Of a DNA stretch of 64,000 nucleotides, positions 52,266 to 59,986 are shown in pieces. Each line of letters begins with the position of its first letter. Position 1 is the stretch's first letter. Position numbers and translations under genes: made by a program. Under the pieces are notes generated by a model. That model had not been told where the DNA came from. It saw nothing but the letters and a program-made list of their open reading frames with translations, and made no database searches. Origin of the DNA: JAIBJN01 sp963839745 (GTDB taxonomy: Bacteria; Actinomycetota; Thermoleophilia; Gaiellales; Gaiellaceae); assembly GCA_963839745.1 (NCBI GenBank), contig CAWIWC010000005.1:310001-374000 (forward strand), written 5' to 3'.

Positions 52266-53503
52266 CCCGCTGCGAGGCGGTCGATCGTCTTCGCCGCGAG
52301 CCGGTCGAGCGCCTGCACCGAGAGCTCCAGATGCTCAGGCTTCGTGTCCTCGAGCTTCGTGTGCGAGAGGCCGCGCAGGCTCTGGACGAAGAGCATGACC
52401 GTCGGGACGCCGGCTCGGGCGACCTCGGCGGCGTCGTGGAGCGGACCGCTCGGCAGCCGGTGCGACTGCCCCGACACCTCGGTGATCGCCTCGTCCGCGA
52501 GCCCGATCAGCGCCTCGTCGAAGAGGATCGGCTCGATGCGCCAGATGCGCTCCCACTCGACCTCGACGTCCTCCTCGCCGGCGAAGCGCTCGCTCGCCTC
52601 CTTCGCCTCGGCCAGCATCGCGGCGAGCTTCTCGCCGTCGAGATGGCGCTGGTCGAGGAGGACGGTGGCGGTCTCGACGACGGAGGTCACGATCCCGGGC
52701 TTCGTCACGCAGCTCCCCATCGTGCAGACGGCGCCGTCGCCCGTCCGCGCGGCGATGCCGCGGATCTCGAGGGCGAGCTTGGCGGCCGCGGCGAGCGCGT
52801 CGCGGCGCTTGTCCATGGGCGTCGAGCCTGCGTGGGCCGCCTGGCCGCGGAAGGTGATCTGGTGGCGCTCGACCCCGAAGGTCCCGAGCACGACGCCGAG
52901 CGGGAGGTCCATGGCCTCGAGCACCGGGCCCTGCTCGATGTGGAGCTCGAGGTAGGCGGCGGCGTTCTCGAGCTGCGAGCGGGCGTCGAGCGCGCGGTCG
53001 AGGTCGACGCCGTGCTCGCGCAGGGCGTCCTCCCAGCGGATCCCGTTCGCGTCCGTCCGCTCGCGCAGCTCCGCCTGGTCGTCCATCGTCCCGGAGGCAG
53101 CGCTCGACCCGAAGAGGGAGCGCCCGAAGCGCGCGCCTTCCTCGTCGGCCCAGCTCACGAGCCTCACGGTCACCGGCGGCGTGCCGTCCTCGGCGATCCT
53201 CCGCAGCACCTCGATGCCGGCGACCACGTTGAGCGCGCCGTCGAGCCAGCCGCCGTTCGGGACGGAGTCGATGTGGCCGCCGATGACGAGCGTCCGCTCC
53301 GAGTCGCCGCGCAGCGTGAACCACTGGTTGCCCGCGGCGTCGATCTCCTCCTCGACCCCCGCGGGTGCCAGCTTGCCCGAGAGCCACTGCTTGGCCGTCA
53401 CCCACGTGTCCGTCCAGGCCACGCGCTGTGCTCCGTCCTCGTCCCCCGTCAGCTCCCGGAGCTCCCGGAGCTCGTCGACGGTGCGGCCTGGTTCGAGCGG
53501 CAC
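52262..53503 (-). CDS. M20 amidase (N-carbamoyl-L-amino-acid hydrolase/allantoate amidohydrolase type)
   Basis: This 413-residue protein has M20 hydantoinase/carbamylase metal motifs VIGGHIDSVPNGGWLDGALN and VSWADEEGARFGRSLFGS, the dimer-domain histidine region HIEQGPVLEAMDLPLGVVLG, and GQAAHAGSTPMDKRRDALAA. It cleaves N-carbamoyl or ureido compounds, as in pyrimidine, hydantoin or purine breakdown. GTG 53503 is chosen, with 28 bp to the divergent small gene. Confidence 0.88.
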   Translation of the reverse strand: MPLEPGRTVDELRELRELTGDEDGAQRVAWTDTWVTAKQWLSGKLAPAGVEEEIDAAGNQWFTLRGDSERTLVIGGHIDSVPNGGWLDGALNVVAGIEVLRRIAEDGTPPVTVRLVSWADEEGARFGRSLFGSSAASGTMDDQAELRERTDANGIRWEDALREHGVDLDRALDARSQLENAAAYLELHIEQGPVLEAMDLPLGVVLGTFGVERHQITFRGQAAHAGSTPMDKRRDALAAAAKLALEIRGIAARTGDGAVCTMGSCVTKPGIVTSVVETATVLLDQRHLDGEKLAAMLAEAKEASERFAGEEDVEVEWERIWRIEPILFDEALIGLADEAITEVSGQSHRLPSGPLHDAAEVARAGVPTVMLFVQSLRGLSHTKLEDTKPEHLELSVQALDRLAAKTIDRLAAG

Positions 53504-53531
53504 GGCAGGGAATGTATAGAGTCCGAGCCCT

Positions 53532-53657
53532 ATGGGACGAGGCTCGAGGCCGATCAAGCGCTGGCGGAACGACCGCACGCGCAAGAAGAAGGAGCGCGAC
53601 AAGCGCCACGCTGCCGAGGCGGGGGCGGCTCGCGGGAAAGCGAAGCCCGCCTCGTGA
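53532..53657 (+). CDS. Small highly basic protein (41 aa)
   Basis: This ORF of 41 codons, below usual cut-offs, starts MGRGSRPIKRWRNDRTRKKK and ends AARGKAKPAS. The Lys/Arg content and length recall small ribosome- or RNA-associated proteins of actinobacteria. TGTATAGA just upstream could be its -10. I cannot name a family with certainty. Confidence 0.55.
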   Translation: MGRGSRPIKRWRNDRTRKKKERDKRHAAEAGAARGKAKPAS

Positions 53658-53768
53658 GCCTCGCGCGCTTCAAGCGCGCTCGCGCGGGTGAAACCATGTT
53701 TCCCCCGCGTGCCCCCTTCTTTGATGCAGTGAAGGAACCTACCGGTTCCCTCACACACCCTCCCCGGC

Positions 53769-53795
53769 CTCACGAGCCGGAGGCCGGCTCGTGAG
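53769..53795. promoter_or_regulatory. 12-bp hairpin enclosing SD and start codon of the VOC gene
   Basis: CTCACGAGCCGG (53769-53780) pairs perfectly with CCGGCTCGTGAG (53784-53795) around AGG. GGAGG (53779-53783) spans the loop, and GTG 53791 is in the right arm. Access to the start would require melting, so translational control is possible. A smaller hairpin GGAACC/GGTTCC lies at 53734-53749. Confidence 0.65.
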
Positions 53796-54180
53796 CCTCG
53801 TCACGGCGATCCACCTCTACGTCACCGACCTCGACCGCTCGAACGACTGGTACACGCGCCTCCTGGGGCGCGGGCCCGCCGCGGCCTACGACGAGGGCGA
53901 GAACGCCCACAGCGCGTTCTTCGTGCTCGAGGGCCAGACCTTCCTCGTCCTCACGTGGGATCCCGAGCGCGGTCGCGAGATCGGCGGTAGCGTCCGCCTC
54001 GAGCTCGCCGCCGAGGACATCCAGACCGAGATCGACCGGCTCGAGCGGCAGGGCATCGAGGGCGGCAGGATCACCCAGACGCGCTTCGGCACGGAGGTCT
54101 ACGACCTCGCCGACCCGGACGGACACCTCGTCCGCATCGGGCCGGCCTGGACGCTGCACGCCATCGAGGGCGCGGTCTAG
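53791..54180 (+). CDS. VOC/glyoxalase-family protein
   Basis: This 129-residue vicinal-oxygen-chelate protein has two beta-alpha-beta-beta-beta modules (AIHLYVTDLDRSNDWYTRLL and RLELAAEDIQTEIDRLERQG) and the C-terminal YDLADPDGHLVRIG. Metal-ligand positions are partly kept (H8, E near the end). Substrate unknown. GTG 53791 sits in a stable hairpin. Confidence 0.82.
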   Translation: MSLVTAIHLYVTDLDRSNDWYTRLLGRGPAAAYDEGENAHSAFFVLEGQTFLVLTWDPERGREIGGSVRLELAAEDIQTEIDRLERQGIEGGRITQTRFGTEVYDLADPDGHLVRIGPAWTLHAIEGAV

Positions 54181-54197
54181 TCTCGGCCCGTCCGTTC

Positions 54198-55055
54198 CTG
54201 CTCGTCAACCCGAGATCGGGCTCGGGGTCGCCGTCGGCCGAGGAGCTCGTCGCGGAGGCCGAGCGACTCGGGATCGAGGCGCACGAGCTGCGTCCAGGTG
54301 AGGATGCAGCCGAGGTTGCGAACGCCGCGGCGGAGGCGGGCGCCCGGGTGCTCGGCGTAGCTGGCGGTGACGGCTCGCTGGGTGCGGTCGCGGCTGTGGC
54401 CCTGGAGCGCGACCTGCCGCTGGTCGTCGTCCCCTTCGGGACGCGAAACCACTTTGCCAGCGACCTTGGGCTCGACCCGGACGACCCTCTTGCGGCCCTG
54501 GCCGCATACCAGGGGACGGAGCGGCTGGTGGACGTCGGCGCCGTCGACGGCCGCGCCTTCCTCAACAACGTCTCGCTCGGGATCTACGCAAGCTTCGTGC
54601 ACGACCCCCGGCGCAAGACGCGCAACCGGCTGGTGGCGCTCCTGCGGATGCTCCCGGCGGCCTTTGGCCGCTCAAGGCAGCCGCTCTCGCTCTCCTTCGA
54701 CGTCGACGGGCGCCACGAGGAGCGCCGAGCGCTGATCGTGCTCGTGGCGAACAACGACTACGGCGGCAGCTCGCTCGCCGAGCTCGGGGAGCGGGAGCGC
54801 CTCGACGAGGGCCTCCTGCACGTCTACGTGCTCGAGCCGGTCGGACGCGGCGCCCTCGTGGCGTTGCTCGGCAAGGCGGCGAGGGGACGCATCGACGAAG
54901 CGGAAGGGCTCCTGGAGTGGGCGTCCGAGCGGCTGACGATCTCGCTTCGGCATCCGCGCGTGCACGCCGCCGTCGACGGCGAGCCGGTCGTGCTGACGCC
55001 GCCCGTCGAGCTCGAGATCAGGCCGCGCGCGCTACGGGTGCTGCTGCCGGCCTGA
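54198..55055 (+). CDS. Diacylglycerol kinase-like lipid kinase, no standard start codon
   Basis: This protein of about 285 residues has DAGK-catalytic motifs LLVNPRSGSGSPSAEE, VLGVAGGDGSLGAVAAVALE and VVVPFGTRNHFASDLGLDPD. These bind ATP and phosphorylate a lipid or sphingosine-like alcohol. The frame has no ATG, GTG or TTG between a stop near 53985 and GTG 54348, which would remove the nucleotide-binding strand. CTG 54198 is the nearest candidate; CTG 54147, inside the VOC gene, is another. It overlaps the convergent DUF192 gene by 38 bp. Confidence 0.8.
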   Translation: MLVNPRSGSGSPSAEELVAEAERLGIEAHELRPGEDAAEVANAAAEAGARVLGVAGGDGSLGAVAAVALERDLPLVVVPFGTRNHFASDLGLDPDDPLAALAAYQGTERLVDVGAVDGRAFLNNVSLGIYASFVHDPRRKTRNRLVALLRMLPAAFGRSRQPLSLSFDVDGRHEERRALIVLVANNDYGGSSLAELGERERLDEGLLHVYVLEPVGRGALVALLGKAARGRIDEAEGLLEWASERLTISLRHPRVHAAVDGEPVVLTPPVELEIRPRALRVLLPA

Positions 55056-55389
55056 CGACGACCCGGTCGCCCGCCGCCAGGCGCACGCGCTCGCATTCGC
55101 CGGCGGGCAGCTCGATCACGGCCTTGGCGCCGAGGCAGCCGGCCATGCGCCAGGGACGAAGCCGCTCGACCACGCGGAGGACGTTGCCCTCGCGGTCGAG
55201 GAACACGGCGTCGATCGCGAAGCGCATGAACCACATGTGAATGGAGGAAGCGGGGCGAAGGAGTATCCCCTCGCCCCGCTCCAGACCCGCACGCCCGAGG
55301 AGCCCTCGGAGGCGGGAGAGCGGTGTCTCCGCGAGGAGACACCGCTCACAGACCGTGCTGCCGTCCTGACGCTCCAGGGTGACGGTCAA
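55018..55389 (-). CDS. DUF192 family protein
   Basis: This 123-residue protein has the DUF192 pattern ETPLSRLRGLLGRAGLERGE, SIHMWFMRFAIDAVFLDREG and AKAVIELPAGECER. Cysteines occur near the start (CERCLL). Most members are exported, but this one has no clear signal from TTG 55389. Function unknown. It follows the M15-like gene by 7 bp. Confidence 0.82.
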   Translation of the reverse strand: MTVTLERQDGSTVCERCLLAETPLSRLRGLLGRAGLERGEGILLRPASSIHMWFMRFAIDAVFLDREGNVLRVVERLRPWRMAGCLGAKAVIELPAGECERVRLAAGDRVVVRPAAAPVARAA

Positions 55390-55396
55390 GGCCGGC

Positions 55397-56866
55397 CTAG
55401 TACCCCACGTGGATGTGGTCGTGGTGGTCGGCCAGCGGGAACGACGGGCCGCCCAGGCCGAGCAGTGAGATGACCTGCTTCGGCTGGAGCTCGGCGGGCA
55501 GGAGCAGGACGTTGCGCACGGCCCGCTCGGTGAGCCCACCCGGCTCCTGGTTTCCGTAGATCGACCGCTTCGCCACTCCCGCGACGTCGACGGCCAGCCC
55601 GTAGCTGTGTGCCGAGACGACGCCGGGCCGGGAGTAGAACCCGTGGCCGCTGGTGAGGCTGGACACCGTCACCTGGCCGTGGGACTCCGCGAGGTAGCGC
55701 AGGAGCACGAGCACGCGGATGTCCGTGCGGCCGAGGGCGATGTCGAGGCGGCCGCCCTGGTAGATGTCCAGGCGCTCGTCCGCGAGGACACGCTTCTGGA
55801 GCACGGGCTTGGCCGCCTCGAAGCCGGTGACGAGGGCGCGGAGGCCGACGGCCCGGTTGTAGTTCCGGAGCGCGAAGGCCTCGGCGGCGAAGTCGTCGCC
55901 GTACCGGTCGAGCGCAGCGCGCGGGTGCCGGCGGGCGCCGAGCGAGGCGAGCTGCCTGGCCGTGCTGCGGACGGTCGACGTGGCGAGCGAGCGTCCGTCG
56001 AACCCGCGGGCCCGCAGGACTCCGAGAACCAGCGCCCAGTCGACGCGTGCGTTCCTCGACACGCTCGCCAGCGTGCGGGCGAACTTCGGCGTCAGACGCT
56101 TCGCGGGGGGCGTCGGGTCGGGGAGGGGCCGGTGCAGCCAGATGGTGGCGAAGAAGCCGTCCGCGTCCGCCTCGGGATCGAGCCCGGCCGGGCTGCGCGT
56201 CGAGCGGTCGATGACCGGCAGGTCGCGCGGGTCGATCGGCTTGGCGCCTTCGCCCACGCCGGGCGGGGGAGCCGGTGCCGGCTCGCTCTCGTCCGGGTCG
56301 TCCGGCGTCGGGAGCGGCGGAGGGGGCGTGCCCGGAGCGGGCTCGGAGCCGCCGCCGTCCCCGGGCTCGGCGGGGGACTCGCCGCCGTCGCCGGGCTCTG
56401 CAGGGGTCTCCTCGCCCGGGTCGCCCGGCTCGGCCGGGGCGTCGGGGTCGGACGGAGTCTCCTCGGCGGGAGCCTCCTCGGCCGGGGCCTCTTCCGCAGG
56501 AGCTTCCTCAGCCGGAGCCTCCTCGGCGGGAGCCTCCTCGGCCGGGGCCTCCTCCGTGGAGGTCATCTCGGTCGTTGTCTCGGCCTCGAGGGCTTCAGCG
56601 ACGACGTCGCCGGCACCTGCCGAGAATGCGGCGCCGCCGAAGAACAGGGTGGCGAAGGCGAGGCTCGTCGCGAGGCGGCGCTTGCTCCACGTCGCGCGTC
56701 GCGCGGGCGTGGAACCCGTCTCCGCCCCGTGAAGGGACTCGGCCGCATCGTCTCCCCGGCCGTCCTGGGCGGGCGTGTTGCGCCCGATCGCCCAGAGCGC
56801 CCAGCCGGCGAGCGTGAAGAGCAGAAGCGGCGTAACAAGGCGCCGCGGTGTCTTCTTCTGTGGCAT
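55397..56866 (-). CDS. Membrane-anchored M15-like cell-wall protein with EEAPA repeats
   Basis: This 489-residue protein has two hydrophobic segments near the start (about 10-27 and 67-85). About seven EEAPA repeats follow at residues 105-135 (DNA 56456-56568), then a Pro/Gly/Asp-rich linker. A C-terminal domain has the D-Ala-D-Ala carboxypeptidase/M15-like motifs SSLTSGHGFYSRPG, SAHSYGLAVDVAGV and LADHHDHIHVGY. It is probably anchored with its catalytic or binding domain in the wall. The set of zinc ligands is close to but not exactly the standard. Confidence 0.75.
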   Translation of the reverse strand: MPQKKTPRRLVTPLLLFTLAGWALWAIGRNTPAQDGRGDDAAESLHGAETGSTPARRATWSKRRLATSLAFATLFFGGAAFSAGAGDVVAEALEAETTTEMTSTEEAPAEEAPAEEAPAEEAPAEEAPAEEAPAEETPSDPDAPAEPGDPGEETPAEPGDGGESPAEPGDGGGSEPAPGTPPPPLPTPDDPDESEPAPAPPPGVGEGAKPIDPRDLPVIDRSTRSPAGLDPEADADGFFATIWLHRPLPDPTPPAKRLTPKFARTLASVSRNARVDWALVLGVLRARGFDGRSLATSTVRSTARQLASLGARRHPRAALDRYGDDFAAEAFALRNYNRAVGLRALVTGFEAAKPVLQKRVLADERLDIYQGGRLDIALGRTDIRVLVLLRYLAESHGQVTVSSLTSGHGFYSRPGVVSAHSYGLAVDVAGVAKRSIYGNQEPGGLTERAVRNVLLLPAELQPKQVISLLGLGGPSFPLADHHDHIHVGY

Positions 56867-57265
56867 GTGCCTGGTGCTCCCGTCTGTTGTCGGGCGCCGA
56901 GGCCGCCACTTCGGCGCGGAACGTGATTGGTGATCCGCTGCCGCTCAACGGAACCTGCTCGGACTATCGGGGTGGGGCCCGAGGGCGATCTTCCCCCGAA
57001 AGGGGGCACTGATCCCGAACCACCCAGGCGGGGGATTCTCGCGCCGCTCTGAGTACCCGATGGTGCGGGCAGTTAGGAGCCAAACGGCGGAGCGGTCACG
57101 CCGAAGAGCTCTTCAGCTCTGGGAGGTTTCATCAACGTGACCACGCTTACCGCCCGCTCGACGAACCGCTCTCACCGCGCATGTGCATTCAGCTTCGCGA
57201 TCGGTTCGTCGGACGTTCAGCGCGCCGGCGTGCGTGCCCGGATAGGGAAGGGAGGTGAATCGAGA
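56867..57265 (+). promoter_or_regulatory. Structured intergenic leader before the Flp pilin gene
   Basis: This 399-bp stretch has no gene. A nested helix GGTGG/CCACC, GATC/GATC and CCCCC-GAAA-GGGGG lies around 56970-57030 (tetraloop at 56998-57001). Hairpins follow at 57085-57103 (CGGCG/CGCCG) and 57105-57120 (AGAGCT/AGCTCT), then GGGAGG at 57121-57126. It looks like a 5' leader. I could not match c-di-GMP, c-di-AMP or other riboswitch cores. GTG 57137 would give an upstream-extended pilin. Confidence 0.45.
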
Positions 57266-57418
57266 ATGTTCAAGTCCCTCATCAGGCGCGAGGACGGTCA
57301 GACCATGGCGGAGTACGGCGTGGTGCTCGCCGTGATCACGCTGGGGATCGTCGTTGCCCTCGGCTTCCTCTCGGGCGCCATTTCGTCTGCGCTCGACTCA
57401 GTCACGGCCATCCTCTAG
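57266..57418 (+). CDS. Flp/Fap-type pilin
   Basis: This 50-residue class IVb pilin has a short basic leader (MFKSLIRRED) and the prepilin site GQTMAEYGVVLAVI. A hydrophobic helix of about 25 residues completes it. A strong ribosome-binding site GGGAGGTGA lies seven bases before ATG 57266. A possible GTG 57137 would give a 43-residue longer leader, also with a ribosome-binding site. It is the major subunit of the downstream Tad machine. Confidence 0.93.
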   Translation: MFKSLIRREDGQTMAEYGVVLAVITLGIVVALGFLSGAISSALDSVTAIL

Positions 57419-57432
57419 CACGTTCGAAGCTC

Positions 57433-57476
57433 AGGCGGGTCCTTCTTCCGCGCCCCAGCAGAAAAAGGACCCGCCT
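57433..57476 (+). terminator. Terminator or attenuator between pilin and TadE genes
   Basis: AGGCGGGTCC (57433-57442) pairs with GGACCCGCCT (57467-57476), followed by TCCTTCTC. It should end most pilin transcripts and let a fraction through to the assembly genes, matching pilin excess. Confidence 0.78.
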
Positions 57477-57507
57477 TCCTTCTCGGAAAGCAGCACGTTT
57501 CACCCTC

Positions 57508-57912
57508 ATGCAGAAAACACTTTCGCCGCACAGGATCAACCGCAAAGAACGAGGTCAGACGGTCACCGAGTTCGCGCTCGTGCTGCCGCTTCTGGCGCTG
57601 CTCCTGTTCGGGGTCATTCAGTTCGGGATCATCTTCCACCAGTACGTGACGCTGACGGATGCCGTCCGCACCGGCGGGCGCCAGGGCGCGGTAGCACGCG
57701 ACCTGCCGAACCCCACGGCCATCGTCGAGAACCGCGTGCGCAACGCGTCGGTCAACCTCGACCAGTCCAAGCTTTCCGTCTCCGTCAGCTCGACGTTCCT
57801 CCGCGGAGACGACATCACCGTCACAGCGACGTACCCGTACTCGATCAACCTCCTCGGGATCATCGTCAAGTCAGGGAACTTCAGTGCAACGACGACGGAG
57901 CGCGTGGAATGA
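57508..57912 (+). CDS. TadE-like pseudopilin
   Basis: This 134-residue protein has a basic leader, the site GQTVTEFALVLPLLALLLFG (TadE-like prepilin segment) and a soluble domain with alternating strands. It is processed by a TadV-type peptidase and forms minor pilus components. It is followed, overlapping as ATGA, by a 23-codon ORF. Confidence 0.9.
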   Translation: MQKTLSPHRINRKERGQTVTEFALVLPLLALLLFGVIQFGIIFHQYVTLTDAVRTGGRQGAVARDLPNPTAIVENRVRNASVNLDQSKLSVSVSSTFLRGDDITVTATYPYSINLLGIIVKSGNFSATTTERVE

Positions 57913-57980
57913 CCAATCGCCGCGCGCTCCGTGCGGCTGCAGGAAACGGCGCTCATCTCATGGGCCGAGACCGCCGATAA
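57908..57980 (+). other. 23-codon ORF overlapping tadE, uncertain
   Basis: ATG 57909 overlaps the TadE stop (ATGA) and opens a short frame that starts MTNRRALRAA and ends GRDRR. A TadE- or TadG-like leader often begins like this, so it could be a vestige of a second pseudopilin, or a coupling peptide. Evidence is thin. The exact first base is 57909 or one base earlier. Confidence 0.25.
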
Positions 57981-58014
57981 GGCACGTAATTCGAGACCAG
58001 AAAGACGTGGTGCA

Positions 58015-58800
58015 ATGACGTATCGACTCCGCAACCTCGGGCTCGCGATCGCGCTCGCCGCCGTCGCGGTCCTCCTTGTTTTCTATTACGTCTCCCAAGA
58101 GCGGGGCCGCCTCCAGGAGAACCAGGAGCTCGTCCCGGTCTGGGTTGCGGCGAAGGACATTCCCGCTGGAACGTCCGGCGCCGACCTCGAAGCGAACGGC
58201 TACGTCGTCCAGTCCGAGATCGAGCGCTCCCAGGTTGCCCCCGGCGCCTTGCTCGAGCCGGCAGACGTGAGCGAGAAGATCGTCTCGGACGAGATCTTCA
58301 AGGGGGAGCAGGTCAGCCAGCTCCGCTTCCGCTCGGAGGCCGAGAAGGGGATCCGTTCGCAGCTCACAGGCAACCTCCGCGCCGTCCAGCTCCCCGGAAC
58401 CCAGCATCAGCTGCTCTCCGGAGTGCTCCAGGCCGGCGATCGCGTCGACGTCGTCGGCACGTGGAACGTCCCCGAAGGGGCGACGCACCACGTGAGCCGC
58501 GTGATGCTGCGCGACATCCTCGTCCTCGAGGGCGCCAAGTCGGCCGACGTGGCGAGCAAGATCTCCGAGGGCGGCCAGGGCCAGAACCTCGCGATCAAGC
58601 TCGCGCTCACGGACGCCCAGGAGCAGAAGCTCCTCTGGATCGCCTCCAACGGCGTCTGGACGCTCGTGCTGCGCCCGCCGACGGACGCTGCAGACAGCCC
58701 GGAGAGCGCCGAGAACTACTGGACGCTCTTCGAGGACGGCCTCAAGGGCCAGCAGATCGAAGAGATCGTGCAGAGCGGCCTCAGCGGGGTGACGGAATGA
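58015..58800 (+). CDS. cpaB: CpaB/RcpC pilus assembly protein
   Basis: This 261-residue protein has one membrane helix (LGLAIALAAVAVLLVFYYVS). A SAF-type domain follows (VPVWVAAKDIPAGTSGADL) and RcpC/CpaB-type beta structure (GVLQAGDRVDVVGTWNV). It is an inner-membrane component of the Tad apparatus linking platform and secretin or wall. ATG 58015 is used; it overlaps cpaE as ATGA. Confidence 0.9.
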   Translation: MTYRLRNLGLAIALAAVAVLLVFYYVSQERGRLQENQELVPVWVAAKDIPAGTSGADLEANGYVVQSEIERSQVAPGALLEPADVSEKIVSDEIFKGEQVSQLRFRSEAEKGIRSQLTGNLRAVQLPGTQHQLLSGVLQAGDRVDVVGTWNVPEGATHHVSRVMLRDILVLEGAKSADVASKISEGGQGQNLAIKLALTDAQEQKLLWIASNGVWTLVLRPPTDAADSPESAENYWTLFEDGLKGQQIEEIVQSGLSGVTE

Positions 58801-59984
58801 GCGTCGACACGTCCGCACCCACCCGCGAGAAGGCCCGGATCTTCATGACCGGCTCGTGCGACGGCCTCGACCAGCTGCGGGAGGCGCTCGAGCGCCACGC
58901 CGAGGTCGAGCTCGTCGGGACCAGCGTCGGCGTCGCGGAGTCCGCCGGCACGCTGACCGGCGGCCATCTCGAAGCCGTCCTGCACGGAACGCGCAGCTCC
59001 ACGCTGCCGCGGGACGAGATCGCCTCGCTCCGCGAGCACACGCGGGCGCCGATCATCCTGCTCGCATCCGGGGAGGCCTCGGTTCTCCTCGAGGAGGCGC
59101 TGGACGCCGACGTCTCGGACGTCCTGCTCCTCCCGCAGATGACGGAGAACATCGTCTTCGCCATCCGCAAGGCGAGCAAGAACGGCGCGAAGACGCCGGT
59201 GAGCGCTCCGACCCGCCGCGGCCGGATCGTCACCGTCTTCTCGCCGAAGGGCGGGACGGGCAAGACCGTCACCTCGACGAACCTTGCCGCCGCCTTCGCG
59301 AAGTTCGAGGGCAAGCGCACGCTGCTCCTCGATCTGGACCTCCAGTTCGGGGACGCGGCGATCATGCTCGGCCTCGAGCCGGAGAAGACCATCTACGACC
59401 TGGTCGTGGCGCCGGGCGAGCTCGATTCCGAGAAGCTCGCCGGCTACACGACGAGGCACGCCTCGGGGCTCGACATCCTCCCCGCGCCCGTACGCCCGGA
59501 GGACGCCGAGCTCGTCACGGAGACCAAGCTCTCCCGGCTCCTGGAGGTGGCGCGCGAGTCGTACGACATCATCGTCGTCGACACGTCGCCGTTCTTCCAC
59601 GGGCCGATGCTGGCGACGCTCGACCGCACCGACGAGCTGCTGCTCGTCTGCGGCCTCGACGTCCCGACGCTCAAGAACGTGAGGCTCGCGCTCCAGACCC
59701 TGGAGCTCCTGGCGTTCCCGCAGAACCGCATCCGCCTCGTCCTCAACCGGGCGAACTCCAAGGTGGGCATGAAGCGGGGCGAGGTCGAAGGCGCCCTCGA
59801 GACGAAGGTCCGCTTCGAAGTCCCCAGCGACAGAGCCGTCCCGATCTCGGTCAACCGAGGGAATCCCGCCGTGCTCGCCGAGTCCGGCGCGGACTTCTCC
59901 AAGGCGATCCGCGAAATGGCGAAGGGCCTCCAGCCCGCCGAGGTCGCCAAGGGCCAGAAGCGCGGTCTCTTCAGGAAGGCCTAG
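58797..59984 (+). CDS. cpaE: CpaE/TadZ pilus-localising ATPase
   Basis: This 395-residue protein has a degenerate receiver-like domain at about 12-135. A ParA/MinD-type ATPase follows, with deviant Walker A FSPKGGTGKTVTSTNLAAAF, Walker A' LLLDLDLQFGDA and Walker B IIVVDTSPFFHG. It places the Tad machine at the pole or site of assembly. It overlaps cpaB as ATGA and precedes cpaF by 2 bp. Confidence 0.93.
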   Translation: MSVDTSAPTREKARIFMTGSCDGLDQLREALERHAEVELVGTSVGVAESAGTLTGGHLEAVLHGTRSSTLPRDEIASLREHTRAPIILLASGEASVLLEEALDADVSDVLLLPQMTENIVFAIRKASKNGAKTPVSAPTRRGRIVTVFSPKGGTGKTVTSTNLAAAFAKFEGKRTLLLDLDLQFGDAAIMLGLEPEKTIYDLVVAPGELDSEKLAGYTTRHASGLDILPAPVRPEDAELVTETKLSRLLEVARESYDIIVVDTSPFFHGPMLATLDRTDELLLVCGLDVPTLKNVRLALQTLELLAFPQNRIRLVLNRANSKVGMKRGEVEGALETKVRFEVPSDRAVPISVNRGNPAVLAESGADFSKAIREMAKGLQPAEVAKGQKRGLFRKA

Positions 59985-59986
59985 CC

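Noticed and set aside
57060..57130. c-di-GMP or c-di-AMP riboswitch before the pilin
   Set aside because: Only vague similarity such as GGAGCCAAAC; the core motifs of either class cannot be found.
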